Under the pieces are notes generated by a model. The model saw only the letters and a program-made list of their open reading frames with translations. It had not been told where the DNA came from and ran no database searches. From NCBI GenBank assembly GCA_958453305.1, contig CAUDXH010000006.1, positions 1 to 64,000 of the forward strand: DNA of 64,000 nt, in the 5' to 3' direction. Origin of the DNA: an uncultured Bacteroides sp. (GTDB lineage Bacteria; Bacteroidota; Bacteroidia; Bacteroidales; Bacteroidaceae). The position numbers were made by a program, and so were the translations under genes. Positions 25,591 through 34,644 of the stretch are shown here, in pieces (position 1 is the first letter of the stretch; every line of letters starts with the position of its first letter).

Positions 25591-25631
25591 AAAAAAAGTC
25601 AGGATAACTCGGATAAACGTTTACAATTAAT

Positions 25632-25639
25632 TAATTTTG
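25632..25639 (+). promoter_or_regulatory. -7 promoter box for the 25668 gene
   Basis: TAATTTTG, 28 nt upstream of ATG 25668. It is divergent from the aroB promoter about 40 nt away. Confidence 0.5.
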
Positions 25640-25667
25640 CCCGCAAATTAATACAACAAATAAAACC

Positions 25668-26075
25668 ATGAAAGGACTATTTCCACACGTATGCAAGCCC
25701 GTAGGCTATGCTTTATTAATTTTATCAGTGTTTATCCCCCTGTTATTATCTATGTTCGGACTGGTGCACGATAAAAGTCTGCTGCTCATCAAACTGGGAA
25801 TGAAACTCTCCATCTGGGTTTCCCTGTTTATGATTTTTCTTTCACGAATAAAAGATGAGAGCGAAGAAACAGCCGGTTTCCGCTCTAAGGCCATGAAGTT
25901 TGCACTTTATTTTTGGGGAATCTGCTATGTAATATTGCTCATTAAAGCCTTTTTCGAAGGAAACATCAATCTGGCCGACAATTCCATCGGCATCATTTAT
26001 ATGGTTTTCAACGTTCTCTGCTTTGAATTTTTGCTCCAGAAAGCTCGCATCGAAAAGACATTTAAAAGAAAATGA
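25668..26075 (+). CDS. small four-helix inner-membrane protein, function unknown
   Basis: A 135-residue protein with about four hydrophobic helices (near 12-32, 43-62, 79-97 and 106-125) and a basic C terminus (EKTFKRK). I recognise no family. It is divergent from aroB with its own consensus -7 box and lies 80 nt upstream of the large outer-membrane protein gene. Real-gene status rests on length, promoter and a clean membrane pattern. Confidence 0.7.
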   Translation: MKGLFPHVCKPVGYALLILSVFIPLLLSMFGLVHDKSLLLIKLGMKLSIWVSLFMIFLSRIKDESEETAGFRSKAMKFALYFWGICYVILLIKAFFEGNINLADNSIGIIYMVFNVLCFEFLLQKARIEKTFKRK

Positions 26076-26155
26076 TTAAAATCTGTTTACCAGATTAAAC
26101 CTTTGCACATAAACACAATCATATAGGCATCATTATATCAAAATAGAGCAAAAGA

Positions 26156-29038
26156 ATGAAAAAATGGGTTTTGGGAATACTGCTGGTGTCCTTGTGTGGA
26201 CTTACTGCTTTTGCACAAAGCGGTCGCAGTAGAGGGATTGTTTCAGGAACAGTCCTTGACGGAGGCGACAAATCGCCTGTAATGCAGGCCACCGTACAAA
26301 TCTTGTCGCCGAAAGACAGTACAATGATTAAAGGAAATGTAACCGATTTGGATGGAAATTTCTCCATGCCGGTACGTCCGGGTAAATACCTTTTAAAGGT
26401 ATCGTTCATCGGATATACTCCTTTTTTGAAAGAAGTAACGGTTACCCATGGCAAGCCACGCCTCAACGTGGGAACCATTGAGTTGCAATCAGATGCCATC
26501 ATGCTGGCTGAAGCGGTGGTAGTGGCTCAGGCTCCCGAAGTGACCGCATCTGAAGATACGCTGGTGTATAACAGTTCGGCCTATCGCGTGCCCGAAGGAT
26601 CAGCACTGGAAGAGCTGGTAAAGAAACTGCCCGGAGCGGAAGTCGACGAGAACGGAAAAATCACCATCAACGGGAAAGAAATCAAAAAAATCATGATTGA
26701 CGGTAAAGAATTCTTTGCCGACGACCCGGATATGGCCATGAAAAACCTGCCGGTGAATATGATTGACAAATTACGCGCCTATGATAAGAAATCAGACTTG
26801 GCACGCGTTACCGGTATTGATGACGGGGAAGAGGAAACCGTACTCGACTTAAGCGTGAAGCCTGAAATGAAAAAAGGATGGATTGCCAATGCCGACCTTG
26901 CCGGGGGAACGAAGGACCGCTACAGCGGAAAGGCTATGATTAACCGGCTCATTGGAGATAACCAGTTTACAGTTATCGGCTCAATGAATAATGTCAACGA
27001 TATGGGATTTCCCGGAGGCGGAGGCGGATTCCGGAGAAGAAACCAAAATGGGCTGACCGCCAATAAGAACGGGGGGTTCAACTTCAGTACAACAAGTACA
27101 AAATTAGAAACGGGGGGTAGCGTGAACTACCGCTACAGCGATGCTGACATCATCAGCAAACAGGCTTCTGAAACATTCGTTTCGTCTGCACAGAGTTCTT
27201 TTAAAAACGCACTTATCCGAAACGACAACCGCAGCATCAAGCTCACCGCCGATTTCCGTATCGAATGGAAACCGGATACCATGTCTACGCTGATTTTCCG
27301 TCCGCGCATCTCGTATGACGACACAGATAATGCAACCAACTCTGCTTCGGCAACCTTCAACCAAGACCCTCTGCTTCCTACAGACGAAATCATTTCAGCT
27401 GTACAGGATGCTGAAGGCGGACTTGTTGATTTAGTAGGGAAGGATGCGGTTATCAATACCATTCTGCGAAACAGCCTCAGCCGGGCGGACAACTTTAATG
27501 TAGGAGGCTCGCTGATGTTTAACCGGCGTCTGGCTAAACCGGGAAGAAACATCACCTTCCGGGGAACCTATAACTATACGAACAATAGCAGTGAACAGTT
27601 TTCTACTTCAAACAGTGTGTTTTACGGAAACGACAGTACGGATGTACTGAACCGGTATATCACGACACCCACCTTGAACAACAACTTCAGCACACGCGTT
27701 TCATACACGGAACCGATTTTTAAAGGAGGATTTCTGCAACTCAGCTATAACTTCCAGTATAAATACTCTACAACGGATAACTCTACGTATACCATGCCCG
27801 ATGAATGGCAGATAGCCGACGGCTATCAAGGAAACGGAGTTCTGGACCCGGAAAATAGCAAAAGCGCACATTACACCTATTATAATCATGAAATGGAACT
27901 CGCCTTACGGTGGATTCGCAACAAGATGAGCCTGAACGTGGGTATGTCTTTCCAACCGCAGAAAACCAAACTCTCGTATAAGAAAGGAGACCTTGACACG
28001 ATTACGATCCGCAATGTGTTCAACTTTACTCCTACCCTCGATTTCCGGTATAAATTTAACAAAACAAGCCAACTGCGGGTAAATTACCGGGGAAGGAGTT
28101 TGCAGCCGGGCATGACCGACCTCTTGCCTATCGAAGATTCATCCGACCCGCTGAACATCCGTCAGGGAAATCCGGGATTGAAACCGGCATTCACCAACTC
28201 GTTCTGGACATTCTTCAATACGTTCAATACCGAGACCCAGCGCGGCATGGTGGCTCACTTCTCGTTTAACAACACGATGAACAGCATCAGCAGCCGCCGC
28301 ACCTATAATGAAAGTACCGGTGGATATATTACCCGCCCTGAAAATATTAACGGCAACTGGAATCTGAGCGGAATGTTCGGAACAAATACGGCTTTACGCA
28401 ACAAGAAATTTACCATCAACACCTTCACAAACGGAGGCTATAATAATATGGTGAGCTATATCAGCGATAAAAAGAACACCACCGACAGCGACAAGAACAA
28501 AACACGTCAGCTTCGCCTGGGCGAACGCTTGCGCGGAACCTATCGTACAGACTGGTGGGAGGTTTCTCTAAACGGTTCACTGAATTACACCCACTCGCGG
28601 AACAATTACCAAGAGCGGAACAATATGGATACGTATGACTTTACCTACGGAGCAAGTACCAATATCCGCTTGCCATGGGATATGTCAATCGCTACCGATA
28701 TCTCCCAAAATTCCCGACGCGGATATGCCGATGCCAGCATGAACCGCGACGAGCTAATCTGGAATGCTCAGATTTCACAGGACTTCCTGAAAGGAAATGC
28801 CGCTACCGTCAGTGTCCAGTTCTACGATATTCTGCAAAACCAAAGCAATATCAGCCGAACCATCAGCGCCGCCATGCGGAGCGATACAGAATATAATGCC
28901 ATCTACAGCTTCTGTATGGTACACTTTATCTATCGGCTCAACTTATTCGGAGGCAAAGGAAACCGCCCGCCCATGGATGGTCCGGGCTTCGGAGGCCCGG
29001 GCTTTCGACAGGGACATCGCCCGCCTCACCGTTTCTGA
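26156..29038 (+). CDS. large TonB-receptor-like outer-membrane beta-barrel protein
   Basis: A 960-residue outer-membrane protein. Signal peptide MKKWVLGILLVSLCGLTAFAQ, a carboxypeptidase-regulatory-like beta-sandwich (about 27-110, with GTVLDGGDKSPVMQATVQIL), a plug-like region (about 125-220, with ALEELVKKLPGAEVDENGKI), then a long barrel of aromatic-rich strands. The tail after the barrel is Gly/Pro-rich (GPGFGGPGFRQGHRPPHRF), unlike the usual terminal aromatic residue of a TonB receptor. No SusD partner lies nearby, so it is probably the OMP_b-brl_3-type group rather than a glycan importer. Ligand unknown. Confidence 0.85.
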   Translation: MKKWVLGILLVSLCGLTAFAQSGRSRGIVSGTVLDGGDKSPVMQATVQILSPKDSTMIKGNVTDLDGNFSMPVRPGKYLLKVSFIGYTPFLKEVTVTHGKPRLNVGTIELQSDAIMLAEAVVVAQAPEVTASEDTLVYNSSAYRVPEGSALEELVKKLPGAEVDENGKITINGKEIKKIMIDGKEFFADDPDMAMKNLPVNMIDKLRAYDKKSDLARVTGIDDGEEETVLDLSVKPEMKKGWIANADLAGGTKDRYSGKAMINRLIGDNQFTVIGSMNNVNDMGFPGGGGGFRRRNQNGLTANKNGGFNFSTTSTKLETGGSVNYRYSDADIISKQASETFVSSAQSSFKNALIRNDNRSIKLTADFRIEWKPDTMSTLIFRPRISYDDTDNATNSASATFNQDPLLPTDEIISAVQDAEGGLVDLVGKDAVINTILRNSLSRADNFNVGGSLMFNRRLAKPGRNITFRGTYNYTNNSSEQFSTSNSVFYGNDSTDVLNRYITTPTLNNNFSTRVSYTEPIFKGGFLQLSYNFQYKYSTTDNSTYTMPDEWQIADGYQGNGVLDPENSKSAHYTYYNHEMELALRWIRNKMSLNVGMSFQPQKTKLSYKKGDLDTITIRNVFNFTPTLDFRYKFNKTSQLRVNYRGRSLQPGMTDLLPIEDSSDPLNIRQGNPGLKPAFTNSFWTFFNTFNTETQRGMVAHFSFNNTMNSISSRRTYNESTGGYITRPENINGNWNLSGMFGTNTALRNKKFTINTFTNGGYNNMVSYISDKKNTTDSDKNKTRQLRLGERLRGTYRTDWWEVSLNGSLNYTHSRNNYQERNNMDTYDFTYGASTNIRLPWDMSIATDISQNSRRGYADASMNRDELIWNAQISQDFLKGNAATVSVQFYDILQNQSNISRTISAAMRSDTEYNAIYSFCMVHFIYRLNLFGGKGNRPPMDGPGFGGPGFRQGHRPPHRF

Positions 29039-29146
29039 TCACTTACCTGCCGGAAGATACAAGCCAACAAGCTTCACCGGCCAAAACTTCATCAGCAGAC
29101 AAGTGGAAAGTGCACAGAATGTGCAGAGTTTCATTTTAACATCATC

Positions 29147-29181
29147 AGCCGGCATGAACCACCCCTTCATGCCGGCTTTTT
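29147..29181 (+). terminator. intrinsic terminator after the outer-membrane protein gene
   Basis: AGCCGGCATGAA pairs perfectly with TTCATGCCGGCT across a 7-nt loop and is followed by a T-run. It is about 110 nt past the stop codon. Confidence 0.9.
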
Positions 29182-29297
29182 CAATCTTTCCCTACCCCGA
29201 TTCAGCCACGGCAACCAAGAAGGAATACAAGTCCCTGCCATGACAAGATTCGCTGAAAAAATATGTTAACCATGCACTGAGTTTTGAATAAAATGCG

Positions 29298-29305
29298 TAT
29301 ATTTG
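29298..29305 (+). promoter_or_regulatory. -7 promoter box for guaB
   Basis: TATATTTG matches TAnnTTTG, 32 nt upstream of the ATG at 29338. Confidence 0.55.
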
Positions 29306-29337
29306 CACGCAATAAAATCTAAAGCATTAAAAGCCCT

Positions 29338-30813
29338 ATGTCATTTATTGCAGATAAAGTAGTAATGGACGGATTGACTTACGATGATGTATTGTTAATC
29401 CCCGCCTATTCTGAAGTTTTACCTAAGACAGTTGAGCTCTCAACTAAGTTCTCACGCAACATCGAGTTGAAAATCCCATTCGTAACCGCAGCTATGGATA
29501 CAGTTACCGAAGCACAGATGGCCATCGCTATCGCACGCGAAGGAGGTATCGGTGTTATCCATAAAAACATGCCGATTGAAGAGCAGGCACGCCAAGTAGC
29601 CATTGTAAAACGTGCTGAAAACGGAATGATTTATGACCCCGTTACCATCAAACGTGGTTCTACCGTAAAAAATGCGCTCGACTTAATGGCAGAATATAAA
29701 ATCGGCGGTATTCCTGTAGTAGATGATGAAAAATATCTGGTAGGAATCGTAACCAACCGCGACCTCCGTTTTGAAAGAGACATGAACAAGCGCATCGATG
29801 AAGTAATGACCAAAGAAAACCTCGTTACCATCGATCAGGCAACCGACATGGAAACAGCCTCTCAAATCCTTCAGGAAAATAAAATCGAAAAGCTCCCGGT
29901 TGTTGACAAAGACGGCAAGCTGATTGGTTTGATTACCTATAAAGACATTACAAAGGCAAAAGATAAACCAATGGCATGCAAAGACTCAAAAGGCCGTCTG
30001 CGCGTAGCTGCCGGTGTAGGCGTTACCGCTGATACATTCGACCGCATGGAAGCCTTGGTTAATGCCGGAGCCGATGCGATTGTGATCGACACCGCTCACG
30101 GACACTCCATGTACGTAATCGAGAAACTGAAAGAAGCAAAGAAACGTTTCCCTAACATTGACATCGTAGTAGGTAATATCGCTACCGGTGAAGCTGCCAA
30201 GATGTTAGTTGAAGCCGGAGCAGATGCTGTAAAAGTAGGTATCGGTCCGGGTTCAATCTGTACCACCCGTGTAGTTGCCGGTGTAGGTGTTCCTCAGCTG
30301 ACTGCCGTTTATGACGTAGCAAAAGCATTGGAAGGAACGGGTGTACCTTTGATTGCCGACGGAGGTTTGCGCTATTCAGGCGACGTAGTTAAAGCATTGG
30401 CTGCCGGAGGATACAGCGTAATGATCGGCTCACTGGTTGCCGGAACAGAAGAATCTCCGGGTGACACCATCATCTTCAACGGACGTAAGTTTAAGTCATA
30501 CCGCGGCATGGGCTCACTGGAAGCCATGGAAAACGGATCGAAAGACCGTTACTTCCAAAGCGGAACTGCCGATGTCAAGAAACTGGTTCCGGAAGGTATC
30601 GCTGCCCGTGTTCCTTATAAAGGTTCCTTGTACGAAGTGATTTATCAGCTGACAGGTGGCTTACGTGCCGGTATGGGATACTGCGGTGCACATAACATCA
30701 CAGAGCTTCACAATGCCAAGTTCACTCGCATCACCAATGCAGGTGTACTTGAAAGCCACCCGCACGATGTAGCTATCACAAGCGAAGCTCCGAACTATAG
30801 CCGTCCGCAATAA
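29338..30813 (+). CDS. guaB: inosine-5'-monophosphate dehydrogenase
   Basis: Oxidises IMP to XMP, the committed step to GMP. The 491-residue protein has the N-terminal barrel start (LTYDDVLLIPAYSEVLP), a CBS-domain pair at about 95-205, the catalytic loop GIGPGSICTTRVVAG near 301-315 with the active Cys, and the mobile flap segment later. Single-gene unit with its own promoter and a downstream hairpin. Confidence 0.97.
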   Translation: MSFIADKVVMDGLTYDDVLLIPAYSEVLPKTVELSTKFSRNIELKIPFVTAAMDTVTEAQMAIAIAREGGIGVIHKNMPIEEQARQVAIVKRAENGMIYDPVTIKRGSTVKNALDLMAEYKIGGIPVVDDEKYLVGIVTNRDLRFERDMNKRIDEVMTKENLVTIDQATDMETASQILQENKIEKLPVVDKDGKLIGLITYKDITKAKDKPMACKDSKGRLRVAAGVGVTADTFDRMEALVNAGADAIVIDTAHGHSMYVIEKLKEAKKRFPNIDIVVGNIATGEAAKMLVEAGADAVKVGIGPGSICTTRVVAGVGVPQLTAVYDVAKALEGTGVPLIADGGLRYSGDVVKALAAGGYSVMIGSLVAGTEESPGDTIIFNGRKFKSYRGMGSLEAMENGSKDRYFQSGTADVKKLVPEGIAARVPYKGSLYEVIYQLTGGLRAGMGYCGAHNITELHNAKFTRITNAGVLESHPHDVAITSEAPNYSRPQ

Positions 30814-30874
30814 GTGAAAAGTTTCATTTAACTATACATGGAAACAGGAGGAACTCCTGCTGCTTCCATCTGTC

Positions 30875-30943
30875 ACAGAGACACAGAAACACAGAGCCTC
30901 ATCGGTAAAAACCAGCTCGGTGCTTATGTGTCTCTGCCTTTTT
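30875..30943 (+). terminator. intrinsic terminator after guaB
   Basis: CAGAGACACA near 30876-30885 pairs with TGTGTCTCTG near 30928-30937 around an inner partly paired stretch, followed by CCTTTTT. Confidence 0.65.
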
Positions 30944-30999
30944 CAATAACATCTTACAGCAAGTCGGTCCGAAAAGATTGATTTCATTCTTCAGTCATC

Positions 31000-32358
31000 A
31001 TGAAAACAAGATTCCGGTTGTTCTCCCTCTATCTATCACTGGCAGCCTGTTTATCTCTCCATGCAGAGACAAACAAGACCTTACTGCGCATTGACGGAAA
31101 TGCTATTTCTGTTGATGAATTTACCTATTATTTCCAACGCTCGGCACAAAAACAAGGACAGACTCCGGAACAGTACTTTCCCTGCTTCCTTGACTTTAAG
31201 CTAAAAGTGGCCGAAGCTAAACGGATGAAACTGGATACCCTACCCGACTTTCAAAACCAATATAGGATTTTACAAGCCGCCTTACTCAAGTCCTTACTGA
31301 CCGATGAAGTGCGGAAAAACGAACTGTGTCATTCACTTTATACCCAACAAGCCTCACGGCTTTCCCTTCAAGACTGGGTCAAGGTAGAAATTATCACCCT
31401 CCGTCTTCCACAGCACGCTACAGCAGCTGAAGAGAAAAGAACCCGGCAAACAGCCGACTCTATCTATGCTGCCCTCAACCGAGGAGCTTCTTTTTCAGAA
31501 TTAACCCGAGTCTATTCGGCAAAAGCCAACCAAGCCCCCATCTGGCAACCCAAGTCACGCCTGCTCGATGAAATAGCCCAACAACTATCCCACTTGTCCG
31601 TGGATAGCTATTCACAGCCCTTCTATTCTCCATTAGGCATTCACATTGTCAAACTCAATGGACAGAAAAGCTCATTAAACGTCGAAGAGTACCTCCCATG
31701 GCTGTCGCATTACATCATGCAACACAAGTTTGATACACTCTTAAAGCAGCCACTCTATAAACAATGGTTAGCAGGAACACTTGATACACATACCCTTCCC
31801 TTCCGTGAACTTTATGAAGGTCTGCTTGCCACCTATCATGATGTCTGCTTCCCGGAAACCGAGCCCACCTTACCCAGCAATAAAGAATTAGAAAACTACT
31901 TCAAAAAACATAAAGCCAACTACCAGTGGGAACTTCCCCACTTCCGGGGAGCCGTCATACACTGCAAAGACAAGAAAGCCGCCTCAAAAATAAAGAAATA
32001 CCTTAAAAAACTGCCGGAAGAAAGCTGGAAAGCCCGACTTGCCGAATTAAGCAAGACCCATCCGGAACTTCAGGCTCAAATAGAAACCGGACTCTTCCAG
32101 ATAGGAAGCAACAGCTACGTTGACAAGCTGGCTTTCAAATGTGGAACCCTCCATGCTCATCCGGAATTACCTCACACGTTTATAATAGGAAAACGCTTGA
32201 AGAAAGGACCCGAAAAATATACGGATGTACGCGAATCGGTTGAAAAAGACTATTTGAAACAGGCTAAAGCAGCAAAAAACGTCCACTTAAGGCAACAATT
32301 TAACGTAGAAATCAATCAATACGTTTTAAAAACCGTTAATTGTAGCGGAAATAATTAA
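31000..32358 (+). CDS. parvulin-type peptidylprolyl isomerase, periplasmic
   Basis: A 452-residue secreted protein with signal peptide ending in SLHAE and a SurA-like N-terminal chaperone region (DGNAISVDEFTYYFQRSAQK). A rotamase domain at about 130-225 has FSELTRVYSAKANQAP and PFYSPLGIHIVKL. First of three consecutive parvulin-related genes ahead of an OstA-like gene, so a role in outer-membrane protein folding is expected. Catalytic activity of this copy cannot be judged from sequence alone. Confidence 0.85.
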   Translation: MKTRFRLFSLYLSLAACLSLHAETNKTLLRIDGNAISVDEFTYYFQRSAQKQGQTPEQYFPCFLDFKLKVAEAKRMKLDTLPDFQNQYRILQAALLKSLLTDEVRKNELCHSLYTQQASRLSLQDWVKVEIITLRLPQHATAAEEKRTRQTADSIYAALNRGASFSELTRVYSAKANQAPIWQPKSRLLDEIAQQLSHLSVDSYSQPFYSPLGIHIVKLNGQKSSLNVEEYLPWLSHYIMQHKFDTLLKQPLYKQWLAGTLDTHTLPFRELYEGLLATYHDVCFPETEPTLPSNKELENYFKKHKANYQWELPHFRGAVIHCKDKKAASKIKKYLKKLPEESWKARLAELSKTHPELQAQIETGLFQIGSNSYVDKLAFKCGTLHAHPELPHTFIIGKRLKKGPEKYTDVRESVEKDYLKQAKAAKNVHLRQQFNVEINQYVLKTVNCSGNN

Positions 32359-32393
32359 TTTAAACCGTATCTTCGTTCACTAAAATATTGTTC

Positions 32394-33251
32394 ATGAAGC
32401 AAAAAAGAAGTTGGTATATACTTGGGGTTGCGCTACTCCTGCTCACCGGATGCAGCAAAACCATTGACCACAAAGGTAAAACCCCTCTTGTGGAAGTAAA
32501 TCACCGCTTTTTATATGAGGAAGATTTACGGACTGTACTTCCCGTTGGAATTACCGGAAAAGACAGCACCCGGCTTGCCGACAATTATATACGCAACTGG
32601 ATAGAAGACGAACTTCTTTGTCAGAAAGCAGAAGGCAATATCCCCGACAATGACAAAATAGAAAAACGGGTAGATGCTTTCCGCCGGGCATTGATTATGC
32701 ATACCTATCAGGAAGAACTGATAAACCAAACCCTAAGCAATGCCATTTCGGATGCCGACATCGAACAATACTATCAGCAAAATGCCGCATTGTTCCGTGC
32801 CGGGCAACCTTATATCCAAGGACTTTTCATGAAAGTTCCGCTTCATGCCCCCCAGCTGAACCAAGTGCGGAACTGGATAAAGAAATATACGCCCGACAAC
32901 ATTGACAAGCTGGAAAAATACAGCATCGGCAATGCTGTAAGCTATGACTATTTTTACGACCGATGGAAACCCGTATCCGAGTTTTCGGCTAAAATACCGA
33001 TGAAAGAAATCGATGCCAACCGGACCTACTTAAACCAGCACCGGGACGTGGAGGTCCGCGATACGGCTTTTCATTACTTCCTGCACGTAGAAAACTTCCT
33101 CCCGCAAGGAGAACAACTACCGCTGGAATATGCCAGAGATGAAATAAAAGAAATATTAACCAATCTGAAGCGAGCTGAATTTATCAACAAGATGAAACAA
33201 GATCTGTATGAGAAAGCTTCAGAAGATAATGATATAATTTATTATAAGTAA
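32394..33251 (+). CDS. SurA/PrsA-like lipoprotein chaperone without clear catalytic domain
   Basis: A 285-residue lipoprotein: signal sequence with lipobox LLTGC, Cys20. It has the N-terminal SurA-type helical region (LADNYIRNWIEDELLCQKAE) but I see no complete parvulin motif set, so it may be a chaperone only. The ATG at 32394 was chosen; an upstream TTG at 32388 would add two residues before the signal. Lies 6 nt before the SurA-like gene, so operonic. Confidence 0.78.
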   Translation: MKQKRSWYILGVALLLLTGCSKTIDHKGKTPLVEVNHRFLYEEDLRTVLPVGITGKDSTRLADNYIRNWIEDELLCQKAEGNIPDNDKIEKRVDAFRRALIMHTYQEELINQTLSNAISDADIEQYYQQNAALFRAGQPYIQGLFMKVPLHAPQLNQVRNWIKKYTPDNIDKLEKYSIGNAVSYDYFYDRWKPVSEFSAKIPMKEIDANRTYLNQHRDVEVRDTAFHYFLHVENFLPQGEQLPLEYARDEIKEILTNLKRAEFINKMKQDLYEKASEDNDIIYYK

Positions 33252-33257
33252 ACTCAA

Positions 33258-34637
33258 ATGAATAAATTAAATGCAACAAGACTCTACGCTTGTTTATGCC
33301 TGTTAGTAATGGCTGTGACTACGTCTTATGCACAAGACAATGTCATCGATGAAGTGGTATGGGTAGTAGGTGATGAAGCTATCCTGAAGTCGGATGTGGA
33401 AAACGAACGTCTCAATGCCCAATATGAAGGACGACATTTTGACGGCGACCCTTATTGTGTCATTCCCGAAGAACTTGCCGTGCAGAAACTCTTTCTTCAC
33501 CAAGCAGAAATAGACAGTGTGGAAGTTTCTGAGCAACAAGTCATCCAAGACGTAGAGCAGCGCATTGCCTGGCTGACCGAAGTTATCGGCTCGAAAGAAC
33601 GCATGGAAGAGCAGTATAACAAAACCTCTACACAGATTCGTGAAACCATGCGCGAAAACGTACGCGAAGGGCTGATGGTACAGGAAATGCAGAAAAAGAT
33701 TGTCGGCGACATCAAGCTCACTCCTTCTGAAGTGCGCAACTACTTCAACAATCTGTCGCAAGACAGTATTCCGTTTATCCCCACACAGGTGGAAGTGCAA
33801 ATCATTACCCGTGAGCCGAAGGTGAAAGAGGAAGAAATAGAACGCGTCAAGAAAGAACTGCGCGACTTTACCGAACGTATCAATAAAGGAGAAACCACTT
33901 TCTCTACTCTGGCACGTTTATATTCAGAAGACCCGGGTTCAGCCCGTATGGGAGGTGAATATGAAAAATTTCAGGGACGAGGCGAGCTGACACCGGAGTT
34001 TGCCAATGTGGTTTTCAACCTGACCGATACCAAGAAAATCTCAAAAGTATTCCAGACCGAATACGGATTCCACATTGCCCAGCTCATTGAAAAGCGCGGC
34101 GACCGAATCCGGTACCGCCATATCCTCATCAAGCCCAGAATCGACGAAGAAGAGTTTGATACCGAAATTCACCGCCTTGACACACTTGCCAACGACATAC
34201 GAAAAGGAAAGGTAACATTCGATGAAGCTGCCACTTGGGTTTCGCAAGATAAAAAGACCCGAAACAACCACGGACTGCTTGCCAATCCACAGAGTACCAC
34301 CTCACGCTTTGAAATGCAGCAGCTGGCAGGTATGGTTTCACAAGAACTTGCCAAGGTGGTTGAAAATATGCAGATTGGAGAAATATCCAAACCGTTCCGT
34401 ATGGTAATGGTAGAAGGCGGAAAAGAAGTTTGCGCCATCGTGAAGCTCAAAAACCGCATTGACGGTCATAAAGCCACCATCTCTGAAGACTATCAGCGAC
34501 TGAAAGAGATTGTAACCCAAAAGCGCAGCGAAGAAAAACTTCAGAAATGGATCTTGGAAAAACAGAAGAAAACATACGTACGCATCAATCCGAACTGGAG
34601 AAAATGTGAATTTAAATATCCGGGATGGATTAAATAA
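33258..34637 (+). CDS. SurA-like periplasmic chaperone/peptidylprolyl isomerase
   Basis: A 459-residue periplasmic protein with signal peptide ending SYAQ. An N-terminal chaperone part (VIDEVVWVVGDEAILKSDVE) is followed by two parvulin modules at about 175-280 (LARLYSEDPGSARMGGEYEK) and 285-385 (RYRHILIKPRIDEEEFD). This is the SurA architecture, the main holdase for unfolded outer-membrane proteins. The OstA-like gene starts 7 nt after its stop codon. Confidence 0.9.
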   Translation: MNKLNATRLYACLCLLVMAVTTSYAQDNVIDEVVWVVGDEAILKSDVENERLNAQYEGRHFDGDPYCVIPEELAVQKLFLHQAEIDSVEVSEQQVIQDVEQRIAWLTEVIGSKERMEEQYNKTSTQIRETMRENVREGLMVQEMQKKIVGDIKLTPSEVRNYFNNLSQDSIPFIPTQVEVQIITREPKVKEEEIERVKKELRDFTERINKGETTFSTLARLYSEDPGSARMGGEYEKFQGRGELTPEFANVVFNLTDTKKISKVFQTEYGFHIAQLIEKRGDRIRYRHILIKPRIDEEEFDTEIHRLDTLANDIRKGKVTFDEAATWVSQDKKTRNNHGLLANPQSTTSRFEMQQLAGMVSQELAKVVENMQIGEISKPFRMVMVEGGKEVCAIVKLKNRIDGHKATISEDYQRLKEIVTQKRSEEKLQKWILEKQKKTYVRINPNWRKCEFKYPGWIK

Positions 34638-34644
34638 ACAACAT

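Noticed and set aside
32388..32393. TTG start for the second parvulin-type protein
   Set aside because: The ATG at 32394 gives a normal lipoprotein signal; the TTG adds only two residues.
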